Positions 49,564 through 57,116 of a DNA stretch of 64,000 nt are shown piece after piece. The number at the start of each line of letters is the position of its first letter. The first letter of the stretch is position 1. A program made the position numbers and the translations under genes. Under the pieces are notes generated by a model. It was not told the DNA's origin. It worked only from the letters and a program-made list of their open reading frames with translations, and made no database searches. Source of the stretch: Streptomyces ficellus (GTDB taxonomy: Bacteria > Actinomycetota > Actinomycetes > Streptomycetales > Streptomycetaceae); NCBI RefSeq assembly GCF_009739905.1, contig NZ_CP034279.1, positions 1,178,001 to 1,242,000 on the forward strand, in the 5' to 3' direction.

Positions 49564-49575
49564 GAACACGTGTTC
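49564..49575. promoter_or_regulatory. LexA/SOS-box-like palindrome
   Basis: GAACACGTGTTC is a perfect 12-bp palindrome with the GAAC-N4-GTTC spacing of Gram-positive LexA boxes. It lies 34 bp upstream of the radical SAM start, in the expected promoter region. The outer bases (TCGAAC/GTTCGA) of the mycobacterial form are not present, so binding is plausible, not certain. Confidence 0.5.
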
Positions 49576-49608
49576 TATTGTGTGGGCAGTGCTACCGAGG
49601 AGGCGTCC

Positions 49609-50655
49609 ATGCGCTGGGACAACCTGAGCGACCACCCCGCCGCGACCACCGCCGACGCCGCGCTGTTCGGTGCGGACGCCGTGACGACACGGACGTTCGA
49701 CACGCCCGAGTTCCGGGGGATCACGTTCCACGAGGTCCGGGCGAGGTCGGTCCTCAACCGGGTGCCGGGCGCCTCGCGCATGCCGTTCGAGTGGACGGTG
49801 AACCCGTACCGGGGCTGCACGCACGCGTGCGTGTACTGCTTCGCCCGCAAGACGCACAGCTACCTGGACCTGGACACCGGCCTCGGCTTCGACTCCCAGA
49901 TCGTGGTGAAGGTCAACGCTCCGGAGCTGCTGCGCAGGCAGCTGGCCTCACCCCGCTGGCAGGGCGCCCACGTCGCGATGGGCACCAACGTCGACTGCTA
50001 CCAGCGCGCCGAGGGCCGCTACCGGCTGATGCCCGGCATCATCGCCGCGCTGCGCGACCACGCGAATCCCTTCTCGATCCTCACCAAGGGGACGCTGATC
50101 CTCCGGGACCTGGACCTGCTGCTCCAGGCGGCCGAGGTCACCGACGTCGGGATCTCCGTCTCCGTGGGCTTCACCGACCAGGAGCTGTGGCGGACCGTCG
50201 AGCCCGGCACACCGGCGCCGGAGCGCCGCCTGGACGTCGTCCGCACCCTGACGGACCACGGCATCGGCTGCGGGGTACTGATGGCCCCGGTGATCCCCTT
50301 CCTCGGTGACCACCCCGACCAGCTCCGCGCCACCGTCCGCGCCGTCGCGGCCTCCGGGGCCACGTCGGTGACCCCGCTCGTGCTGCACCTGCGCCCGGGC
50401 GCGCGCGAGTGGTTCATGGCGTGGCTGGGCCGGTACCACCCGCACCTGACGCGGCGATACGAGCGGCTGTACGCGGACGGCGCCTACGCACCGAAGTGGT
50501 ACCAGCGCCGGATCACCCGTCAGGTACATGAGCTGGCGGACGAGTTCGGCATCGGTCCCGCGCGCGGGGGCGGGTCCAGGCGGCTCGCGGTGCCGTCCCG
50601 CGCGCCGGAGCCGCGGCCCTCGGATCAGGGGCCCACCCAGCTCACCCTCCTCTGA
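49609..50655 (+). CDS. Radical SAM protein, Rv2578c/SplB-like
   Basis: 348 residues. Iron-sulfur cluster motif NPYRGCTHACVYCFAR with Cys70, Cys74 and Cys77 (CxxxCxxC), preceded by ASRMPFEWTV and followed by HVAMGTNVDCYQRAEGRYR and LTKGTLILRDLDLL. These are the marks of the Rv2578c-type radical SAM family, related to spore photoproduct lyase. Likely a DNA-repair-type radical enzyme; substrate is not known. ATG 49609 is set by GAGGAGG at 49597-49603. Its promoter region contains a LexA-like palindrome. Confidence 0.88.
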   Translation: MRWDNLSDHPAATTADAALFGADAVTTRTFDTPEFRGITFHEVRARSVLNRVPGASRMPFEWTVNPYRGCTHACVYCFARKTHSYLDLDTGLGFDSQIVVKVNAPELLRRQLASPRWQGAHVAMGTNVDCYQRAEGRYRLMPGIIAALRDHANPFSILTKGTLILRDLDLLLQAAEVTDVGISVSVGFTDQELWRTVEPGTPAPERRLDVVRTLTDHGIGCGVLMAPVIPFLGDHPDQLRATVRAVAASGATSVTPLVLHLRPGAREWFMAWLGRYHPHLTRRYERLYADGAYAPKWYQRRITRQVHELADEFGIGPARGGGSRRLAVPSRAPEPRPSDQGPTQLTLL

Positions 50656-50803
50656 CGGGGATCCTGGCCGGGCTCCTCCAAGTAGCCTCCCCTGATCGGG
50701 TCACGTGTGCGCCCGGCGTGCCCCCGCGGGGCGGAATGCGGGGACGATCCGCCGAGGGCCTCGTGCCCTCGCCGCTCATCGTTCCGCTCGCTCGGGAGGC
50801 CGT

Positions 50804-52411
50804 GTGCAGAAACGTGCAGGAGTGCTGATCGCCGCCGGGGCGCTGCTGGCGGGCGCGGTCACCGCCGTGCCGTCGGCGGCCGAGCCGGCCGCCGGGGGGC
50901 CGGTCGGCCCCCTCGTGTGGAAGGGGTGCGCCAACAAGCAGTACCCCCGGCTCCAGTGCGCGACGCTGCGGGTGCCGCTGGACCACGACGCGCCGGACGG
51001 GAAGCAGATCACCCTCGCGCTCTCCCGGGTACCGCACACCGCGAAGACCTTCCAGGGGCCGCTGCTCGTCAACCCGGGCGGTCCGGGCGCCGGCGGGCGC
51101 TCGATGGCCGGGTTCGTGGCGGCTTCGCTGCCGGCGAGGGTGGCGGCGCAGTACGACGTGATCGGGTTCGACCCCCGGGGCGTGGGGGCCAGCAGGCCGG
51201 CGCTCGACTGCAAACCGGGCTACTTCACGCCCGTCCGGCCGGACTCGGTGCCGCGCGATCAGCGGGACGAGCGGGTGAACCTGGCCAGGGCGGCGTCGTT
51301 CGCGAGGGCGTGCGGCGACAAGTACGGCGACCTGCTGCGCCACATGAGCACCGTGAGCACGGCCCGGGACCTGGACGTGATCCGGCGGGCGCTCGGCGCC
51401 GAGAAGATCAATTACTTCGGGTACTCGTACGGAACGTACCTCGGTGCCGTCTACGCCAAGCTGTTCCCGCAGCGGGTGCGGCGGGCCGTGCTGGACTCCG
51501 TGGTCGACCCGCAAGGGGTCTGGTACCGCCTGAACCTCGCCCAGGACATGGCGTTCGACGCCCGCCACAAGGCGTTCATGGCGTGGGTGGCCAGGCACCA
51601 CAGGACCTACCGGCTGGGCACCGATCCGGCGAAGGTCGAGGCGCGGTGGTACGCGGTGCGCGAGGCGCTGCGGAAGAAGCCGGCGGGCCGCAAGGTGGGC
51701 CCGGCCGAGCTGGAGGACACCTTCCTGCCGGGCGGGTACTACAACGGCTTCTGGCCCACGCTCGCCGAGGCGTTCTCGGCGTACGCCAACGACAAGGACC
51801 CCGCTCCGCTGGTCGCCGCCCACAAGGCGCTGGCGTCGAACGACGCGGCGGACGACAACAGCTACTCGGTCTACACGGCCGTCCAGTGCCGTGACGCCGG
51901 CTGGCCCAGGGACTGGGGCGTCTGGCACCGGGACAACTGGGAGGTGTACGGCAAGGCACCCTTCTCCACCTGGAACAACGCCTGGTACAACGCGCCCTGC
52001 GCCTTCTGGCCGGTCGAGTCGCTGCCGGCGCCGGACGTCGCCAACGACGCCCTGCCGCCGGTGCTGCTGTTCCAGGCGACGGAGGACGCGGCCACCCCGT
52101 ACGAGGGCGGCGTGACCGTGCACCGGCAGCTGCGCGGCTCCCGCCTGGTCGTGGAGCGCGGCGGCGGCAACCACGCGATCACCCTGGGCGGCAACCCCTG
52201 TCTCGACCGGCACCTGGTGCGGTACCTGGAGAAGGGCGAGCTGCCGCGCGGCGCCGGGCAGGGCGCGGTGGACGCGGTCTGCCCGGCGGTGCCCGACCCG
52301 CAGCCGGCCGAGACGGTGGGCGCCGCGGGTGCCGCGGGCGCCGCCGGCCGCACGGACGGTGCCGCGCCGCACGGGCTGCTGGGGCACGGGCTGCCGGGCC
52401 GCGGGGCCTGA
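50804..52411 (+). CDS. Secreted S33 alpha/beta-hydrolase (tripeptidyl aminopeptidase Tap-like)
   Basis: 535 residues with a signal peptide (KRAGVLIAAGALLAGAVTAV, cleavage near SAAEPA). An alpha/beta hydrolase fold typical of Streptomyces Tap/SlpD/SlpE peptidases: LLVNPGGPGAGGRSMAG (oxyanion hole), FDPRGVGASRPA, nucleophile YFGYSYGTY (Ser208), LLFQATEDAATP (Asp) and the histidine in ERGGGNHAIT. Ends with a Gly/Ala-rich stretch. Removes tripeptides or prodomains from secreted proteins outside the cell. GTG 50804 follows GGGAGG by four bases; the upstream in-frame ATG is rejected because it would precede the signal. Confidence 0.87.
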   Translation: MQKRAGVLIAAGALLAGAVTAVPSAAEPAAGGPVGPLVWKGCANKQYPRLQCATLRVPLDHDAPDGKQITLALSRVPHTAKTFQGPLLVNPGGPGAGGRSMAGFVAASLPARVAAQYDVIGFDPRGVGASRPALDCKPGYFTPVRPDSVPRDQRDERVNLARAASFARACGDKYGDLLRHMSTVSTARDLDVIRRALGAEKINYFGYSYGTYLGAVYAKLFPQRVRRAVLDSVVDPQGVWYRLNLAQDMAFDARHKAFMAWVARHHRTYRLGTDPAKVEARWYAVREALRKKPAGRKVGPAELEDTFLPGGYYNGFWPTLAEAFSAYANDKDPAPLVAAHKALASNDAADDNSYSVYTAVQCRDAGWPRDWGVWHRDNWEVYGKAPFSTWNNAWYNAPCAFWPVESLPAPDVANDALPPVLLFQATEDAATPYEGGVTVHRQLRGSRLVVERGGGNHAITLGGNPCLDRHLVRYLEKGELPRGAGQGAVDAVCPAVPDPQPAETVGAAGAAGAAGRTDGAAPHGLLGHGLPGRGA

Positions 52412-52449
52412 CCGGCCCGTTGTCAGTGGCGTGCGCGAGGATGAGGCGC

Positions 52450-52863
52450 ATGAACGATCACCTCACCCATGTGCGCGCCCCTGACGGGGTCGCCCCCGGT
52501 TCCGGTTACAGCCATGTCGTCTGGGGCAGCGGCCGGTTCATCGCGATATCCGGCCAGTGCGCCTTCGACGCGGACGGGCGCGTGGTGGGCGAGGGCGACG
52601 CGGGTGCGCAGGCCCGCCAGGTGTTCGGGAACCTGCGGCGGTGCCTGGAGGCGGCGGGCGCCGGTTTCGGTGACGTGGTCAAGCTGACGTATTTCGTCAC
52701 GGACGTGGCCCACCTGCCGGCGGTGCGGGCGGCCCGGGACGAGGTGATCGACACGGCGTGTCCGCCGGCGAGTTCGGCGGTCCAGGTGTCGGCGCTGTTC
52801 CGGCCCGAACTGCTCGTCGAGATCGAGGCGTTCGCGGTCCTCCCGGAAGGCCCCCGGCGGTGA
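52450..52863 (+). CDS. RidA-family protein (YjgF/YER057c/UK114)
   Basis: 137 residues: SGYSHVVWGSGRFIAISGQC at the N-terminus, DAGAQARQVFGNLRRCLEAA (about 51-70), then KLTYFVTDVAHLPAVRAARD, and CPPASSAVQVSALFRPELLV with the conserved VEIEAFAV end. The usual RidA arginine of RPE/R-like motif is replaced by the SALFRPE context. RidA hydrolyses reactive enamine/imine intermediates. ATG 52450 or 52441 may be the start; the first lies nearer the conserved core. Close downstream of the S33 gene (38 bp). Confidence 0.85.
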   Translation: MNDHLTHVRAPDGVAPGSGYSHVVWGSGRFIAISGQCAFDADGRVVGEGDAGAQARQVFGNLRRCLEAAGAGFGDVVKLTYFVTDVAHLPAVRAARDEVIDTACPPASSAVQVSALFRPELLVEIEAFAVLPEGPRR

Positions 52864-52907
52864 CGGACGCGGGCGCACGGACCCCCGCTACGTGAGCCCG
52901 CCGTCCG

Positions 52908-53612
52908 TCACGTGAGTCCGCCGTCCCCTGGGGACGGCAGGCGCCGGAGTGCCGTGGCGGCCGCCACGGCGAGGCGGGGGTGGGCGCGGGCGGCTTCGAG
53001 GACCGGTCGGGCGCGGGGGTCGCCCAGGGCGCCGAGGCCTTCCGCGCAGGCGACGCCCACCCGCCAGTAGGGGTCGCCGACCGTGAGGCGGCGCTCCAGG
53101 ACGGTGATCAGCGCCGGTACGGACTCGGGTGCGCGCAGCTCGGTGAGCAGACGGACCGGCATCAGGGCGTAGGCGACGCGCAGTTCGTTGGTGGCGAGGG
53201 CGGCGGCCGCCCGGGGGGTGCGCGGGTCGCCCAGCCGGGCCAGGGCGTAGGCGGCGGAGACGCAGCGTGCCGGGTCGCGGTGGTTGAGGAGCAGGACCAG
53301 TGCCTCGAAGGCGCGCCGGTCCCGGGCGAGGCCGAGCCGGAAGGCGGCGATCTCCCGGGCCCACAGGGGCTGCCCGGGGCGGGTGAGGACGGCGGCGAGC
53401 TCGTCGGGGTCACGGACGGTGATCAGCCGCTCGTAGGCGGGCTGTCCGCCGGCCTCCTCCGCGAGCCGGTCGGCGAGCGACCTGAACTCCTCGTCCTCCC
53501 GCTCCCCCGGCGGCGCCGGCCGGGAGGCCCCTCGCGGTTTGCGTAACCCCGCCGGCGCAGCGGCCCCGGGTCCCGGGCCGCCCGCCACGTCCTTGGCTTC
53601 CGTGCCGTCCAT
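52908..53612 (-). CDS. HEAT-repeat protein
   Basis: 234 residues. After an acidic start, the C-terminal three quarters form helical repeats: RDPDELAAVLTRPGQPLWAR, then REIAAFRLGLARDRRAFEAL, ARCVSAAYALARLGDPRTPR, PALITVLERRLTVGDPYW and ACAEGLGALGDPRARPVLEA. The Ala-X-X-Leu-Gly-Asp spacing is typical of PBS lyase/HEAT repeats. Such proteins are protein-binding adaptors. ATG 53612 is used; a longer in-frame start extends into poorly conserved sequence. Divergent from the 3-hydroxyacyl-CoA dehydrogenase gene. Confidence 0.8.
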   Translation of the reverse strand: MDGTEAKDVAGGPGPGAAAPAGLRKPRGASRPAPPGEREDEEFRSLADRLAEEAGGQPAYERLITVRDPDELAAVLTRPGQPLWAREIAAFRLGLARDRRAFEALVLLLNHRDPARCVSAAYALARLGDPRTPRAAAALATNELRVAYALMPVRLLTELRAPESVPALITVLERRLTVGDPYWRVGVACAEGLGALGDPRARPVLEAARAHPRLAVAAATALRRLPSPGDGGLT

Positions 53613-53943
53613 GGGGTCAGTATCCGGGCGCGCCGCGATCCACATCACACATTCGACCCACTTCCCAGGACTGGCGCGCTCGTTACCCACCGGTTAACCT
53701 CAGGTGAGCGGGCTACACCCGCACCTCACGGCGGCCTGGTGACGCAGCCGCCGCGAGTGCCTTGTCGGTTCGGCACCTTGTACGACGGGACTCCGGGACA
53801 GAGTCCGTCGGTTCCTCCTCACCGCGACAGCACGGCTGCGCAGCACGTTCTGCGCGCGACCCGCACGCACCCGCGTACCACCACCTCCCGGTCGTACCTC
53901 CTGCGCGCGCCCCTCATCAGTCGTCACTCATCCCTGGAGTCCC
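53613..53943. promoter_or_regulatory. Intergenic region between HEAT gene and dehydrogenase
   Basis: 331 bp. At 53682-53697 is GTTACCCACCGGTTAA, which can be read as GTTAC-N6-GTTAA or as two 11-base steps, similar to the direct repeats bound by the MtrA or PhoP response regulators in actinobacteria. GGAG (53936-53939) is the ribosome site of the dehydrogenase. No gene was found in either direction. Confidence 0.4.
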
Positions 53944-53946
53944 GTG

Positions 53947-55728
53947 ATGGACACCCCTCTCTCCACCATTGCCGTCGTCGGCCTCGGCACGATGGGCACA
54001 GGCATAGCCGAGGTCCTGGCCCGGGCCGGACGCGAGGTGATCGGCATCGACATCAGCGAGGCCGCCGCCGCCCGCGCGATCAGCACCCTGGAGGCGGCCA
54101 CGGCCCGTTCCGTGGCGCGGGAGCGGATCAGCGAGGAGGAGCGGCGCGACATCCTCGCCCGGTTCCGCACCTTCTCCGACCTCCAGGCGGCGGCCGACGC
54201 CGACCTCGTCATCGAGGTCGTGCCGGAGTCGTACGAGGTCAAGCAGCAGGTGTTCCAGGCGCTGGACTCCATCGTCCGCCCCGGCGCGATCATCGCGACC
54301 GGTACGAACGCGCTGTCCGTGACGCGGCTGGCCGCCGACTCGGCGCGCCCCGAGCGGGTGCTCGGCCTGCACTTCTTCAACCCGGCCCCGGCGATGAAGC
54401 TGGTCGAGGTGGTCTCCTCGGTGCTGACCGCCCCGCAGGCCGTCGCCGCGGTCACCGACCTCGCCCACCAGCTGGGCAAGGAGCCCGTCGCGGTCGGCGA
54501 CCGGCCCGGTTTCGTCGCGGACGGCCTGCTGTTCGGCTACCTCAACCAGGCCGCGGCGATGTACGAGGCCAAGTACGCCTCCCGCGAGGACATCGACGCC
54601 GCGATGCGGCTGGGCTGCGGCCTGCCGATGGGGCCGCTGGCCCTGCTCGACCTGATCGGCATCGACACGGCCCGTACCGTGCTGGACGCCATGTACGCCG
54701 AGTCCCGGGACCGGCTGCACGCCCCCGCCCCGATCCTGAAGCAGCTCAGCGAGGCGGGCCTGACCGGGCGCAAGTCGGGGCGCGGCTTCTACACGTACGA
54801 GGCGCCGGGCAGCGGTGTCGTGGTGCGGGACGCGCTGACGCCGCTGGAGGCGGCCACCGGGGGACCGGCCCGCGAGGTCCGCTCCGTCGGTGTGGCCGGT
54901 TCGGGCACGATGGCGAGCGGTATCGCGGAGGTCTTCGCGAAGGCCGGTTACGACGTGGTGCTCGCGGCCCGTTCCACGGAGAAGGCCGAGACGGCCAAGG
55001 CCCGGATCGCCAAGTCCCTCGCCCGCTCCGTCGACAAGGGACGGATGACCCCCGAGGCCCGGGACGAGACGCTCGGCCGGGTCACGCCGGCCGGTTCGCT
55101 GGACGCGTTCGCCGAGGTGGACCTGGCGGTCGAGGCGGTCGCCGAGGACCTGGAGATCAAGCAGCAGCTGTTCGCGACCCTGGACAAGGTGTGCAAGCCG
55201 GGCGCGGTGCTGGCCACCACGACCTCCTCCCTGCCCGTCGTCGCATGCGCCCGCGCCACCTCGCGGCCGCAGGACGTGATCGGGATGCACTTCTTCAACC
55301 CGGCGCCGGCCATGAAGCTGGTCGAGATCGTGCGTACGGTCCTGACCGGCGACGACGTCCACGCCACCGTCCGCGACGTCACCGCGAAGATCCGCAAGCA
55401 CCCGGTGGACTGCGGCGACCGGGCCGGTTTCATCGTGAACGCGCTGCTCTTCCCGTACCTCAACAACGCGATCAAGATGGTCGAGCAGCACTACGCCACG
55501 CTCGACGACATCGACGCCGCGATGAAGCTGGGCGGCGGCTACCCGATGGGGCCCTTCGAACTCCTGGACGTGGTGGGGCTCGACGTCTCGCTGGCCATCG
55601 AGCGGGTCCTGCACCGCGAGTTCCGCGACCCGGGCCTGGCCCCGGCGCCCCTCCTGGAGCACTTGGTGGCGGCGGGCTGCCTCGGTCGCAAGACGGGGCG
55701 TGGCTTCCGCGAATATGCCCGGCGCTGA
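53947..55728 (+). CDS. 3-hydroxyacyl-CoA dehydrogenase, internally duplicated
   Basis: 593 residues made of two 3-hydroxyacyl-CoA dehydrogenase units. Each has an NAD-binding fold (VVGLGTMGTGIAEVLARAG near residue 11; VAGSGTMASGIAEVFAKAG near 317) and the signature LHFFNPAPAMKLVEVVSSVL or MHFFNPAPAMKLVEIVRTVL, plus the C-terminal domain with GRKSGRGFYTYE or GRKTGRGFREYA. Catalytic His/Glu motifs are present in both halves, so both may be active. Converts 3-hydroxybutyryl-CoA to or from acetoacetyl-CoA, feeding crotonyl-CoA to the ccr operon. ATG 53947 is favoured by the GGAG spacing; GTG 53944 is possible. Confidence 0.9.
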   Translation: MDTPLSTIAVVGLGTMGTGIAEVLARAGREVIGIDISEAAAARAISTLEAATARSVARERISEEERRDILARFRTFSDLQAAADADLVIEVVPESYEVKQQVFQALDSIVRPGAIIATGTNALSVTRLAADSARPERVLGLHFFNPAPAMKLVEVVSSVLTAPQAVAAVTDLAHQLGKEPVAVGDRPGFVADGLLFGYLNQAAAMYEAKYASREDIDAAMRLGCGLPMGPLALLDLIGIDTARTVLDAMYAESRDRLHAPAPILKQLSEAGLTGRKSGRGFYTYEAPGSGVVVRDALTPLEAATGGPAREVRSVGVAGSGTMASGIAEVFAKAGYDVVLAARSTEKAETAKARIAKSLARSVDKGRMTPEARDETLGRVTPAGSLDAFAEVDLAVEAVAEDLEIKQQLFATLDKVCKPGAVLATTTSSLPVVACARATSRPQDVIGMHFFNPAPAMKLVEIVRTVLTGDDVHATVRDVTAKIRKHPVDCGDRAGFIVNALLFPYLNNAIKMVEQHYATLDDIDAAMKLGGGYPMGPFELLDVVGLDVSLAIERVLHREFRDPGLAPAPLLEHLVAAGCLGRKTGRGFREYARR

Positions 55729-55831
55729 GCCGTACGGGGAGTGGGGCGGGTTGCTCGACCGGGCCGGCGGCCCGGCGGGCGACCCCGCCCCGCAGGCGCG
55801 CCCTCCTGCACGGATGCAGTACGTTCAGGTC

Positions 55832-56662
55832 ATGTCCCAGCCCGCTGACTCCGCCCGCCGGCCCTCCCGTGCCACCGCCACGCCCGACGCCCCCGAGAGC
55901 GCGGCCGGCAGCCGCGCGGCCGCCCAGCGGCTCAAGATGCGCCGCGAACTGGCCGCCGCGGCCATGGAGCTGTTCGCGACCAAGGGGTACGAGGCGACGA
56001 CGGTCGACGAGATCGCCGCCGCGGCCGGGGTCGCCCGGCGCACCTTCTTCCGCCACTTCCGTTCCAAGGAAGAGGCGATCTTCCCCGACCACGACGACAC
56101 GCTGGTGCGCGCGGAGGCGGTCCTGAACGCCGCGCCCGCGCACGAGCACCCGCTCGACACGGTCTGCCGCGGCATCAAGGAAGTCATGAAGATGTACGCG
56201 GCCTCGCCCGCGGTGTCGGTGGAGCGCTACCGCCTGACCCGCGAGGTGCCCACGCTCCGGGAGCGGGAGATCGCCTCGGTGGCCCGCTACGAGCGGTTGT
56301 TCACGCGCTATCTGCTGGGCCATTTCGACGAGCGGGACCATCACGACGGCAACGACGACCCGCTGCTGGCCGAGGTCGCCGCGTCGGCGGTCGTCACGGC
56401 GCACAACCACGTGCTGCGGCGCTGGCTGCGGGCGGGCGGCCAGGGGGACGTGGAGGCGCAGCTGGACCACGCCTTCGCCATCGTCCGGGACACGTTCGGC
56501 ACGGGCATAGGCGCGGGGCGCGCCGCCGGCGCGACGGCCCCCTCCCAGTCCTCCGCCGCGACGGCGACCGCCACCGGCGACGTCCTCGTCACGGTGGCCC
56601 GCACGGACACGCCGCTGGACGAGATCATGCGGACCATCGAACAGACTCTCAAGACGCGCTAG
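55832..56662 (+). CDS. TetR/AcrR-family transcriptional regulator
   Basis: 276 residues. The TetR DNA-binding domain is at about residues 36-90: AAAMELFATKGYEATTVDEI, AAAAGVARRTFFRHFRSKEE, AIFPDHDD. The C-terminal ligand domain is helical and ends in a Ser/Ala/Thr tail. Sits between the dehydrogenase gene and ccr, so it probably controls one or both; TetR members commonly respond to acyl-CoA. ATG 55832 begins at the conserved domain; an earlier ATG at 55814 is in frame. A strong stem-loop follows its stop, insulating it from the ccr operon. Confidence 0.87.
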   Translation: MSQPADSARRPSRATATPDAPESAAGSRAAAQRLKMRRELAAAAMELFATKGYEATTVDEIAAAAGVARRTFFRHFRSKEEAIFPDHDDTLVRAEAVLNAAPAHEHPLDTVCRGIKEVMKMYAASPAVSVERYRLTREVPTLREREIASVARYERLFTRYLLGHFDERDHHDGNDDPLLAEVAASAVVTAHNHVLRRWLRAGGQGDVEAQLDHAFAIVRDTFGTGIGAGRAAGATAPSQSSAATATATGDVLVTVARTDTPLDEIMRTIEQTLKTR

Positions 56663-56700
56663 ACCCGCGTCAGACCACCCGGCGCGTCGCACGTCACACG

Positions 56701-56742
56701 GGCCCGCCCGACTCGGCATCGTTAGCCGAATCGGGCGGGTCC
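56701..56742 (+). terminator. Strong terminator after the TetR gene
   Basis: GGCCCGCCCGACTCGGC (56701-56717) pairs with GCCGAATCGGGCGGGTCC (56725-56742) with a seven-base loop and one mismatch, followed by TTGTGTTA. It separates the TetR gene from the ccr operon. Confidence 0.8.
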
Positions 56743-56753
56743 TTGTGTTATGC

Positions 56754-56785
56754 CTGGTCATCAAGCTGGTCATCAGGCCTGGTCA
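56754..56785. promoter_or_regulatory. CTGGTCA direct repeats upstream of ccr
   Basis: Three copies of CTGGTCA at 56754, 56766 and 56779, i.e. 12 and 13 bp apart, the first two extended to CTGGTCATCA. Spacing near one helical turn suggests a cooperative protein site, perhaps for the TetR regulator. Confidence 0.45.
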
Positions 56786-56860
56786 GGGCCTCTTCGATCG
56801 ATCATCGCTCATCTGTGAACGGCAGATTGCATCTGAGAGAAATTGTTGGCACTCAGTGTC

Positions 56861-56889
56861 TTGCGGCCTGGCACGCGGTGTCATACGTT
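56861..56889 (+). promoter_or_regulatory. Candidate promoter of the ccr operon
   Basis: TTGCGG (56861-56866) and TACGTT (56884-56889) with a 17-base spacer resemble a vegetative Streptomyces promoter (TTGNNN, TANNNT). It would give a leader of about 220 bases before the ccr start. The rest of the 454-bp gap 56663-57116 holds the terminator, the CTGGTCA repeats and no gene. I did not find a B12-riboswitch motif. Confidence 0.4.
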
Positions 56890-57116
56890 GATGTTGTCCG
56901 GGCGGCCGGCGTGCAGAGACATCTCGTACGCCGGCTGTCCCCGCAAGGCCATCGCGCCTCGCGCGCCCGGACGCCTGCGTCACAGGCACCCTCGCGCACC
57001 ACCCAGCGCTGCCAGCACCACCCGGCCGAACCGACGGCACACCTCCACAGCAGTCACTTCCCCGACGTTCCCCTCGAACGTCAGCCCTCAAGACGTTCTT
57101 CGCCGGAGGCATCACC

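Noticed and set aside
56890..57116. Possible adenosylcobalamin riboswitch in the long leader of the ccr operon, given the B12-dependent mutase.
   Set aside because: No B12-box-like sequence was recognised in the leader; function of the leader remains open.
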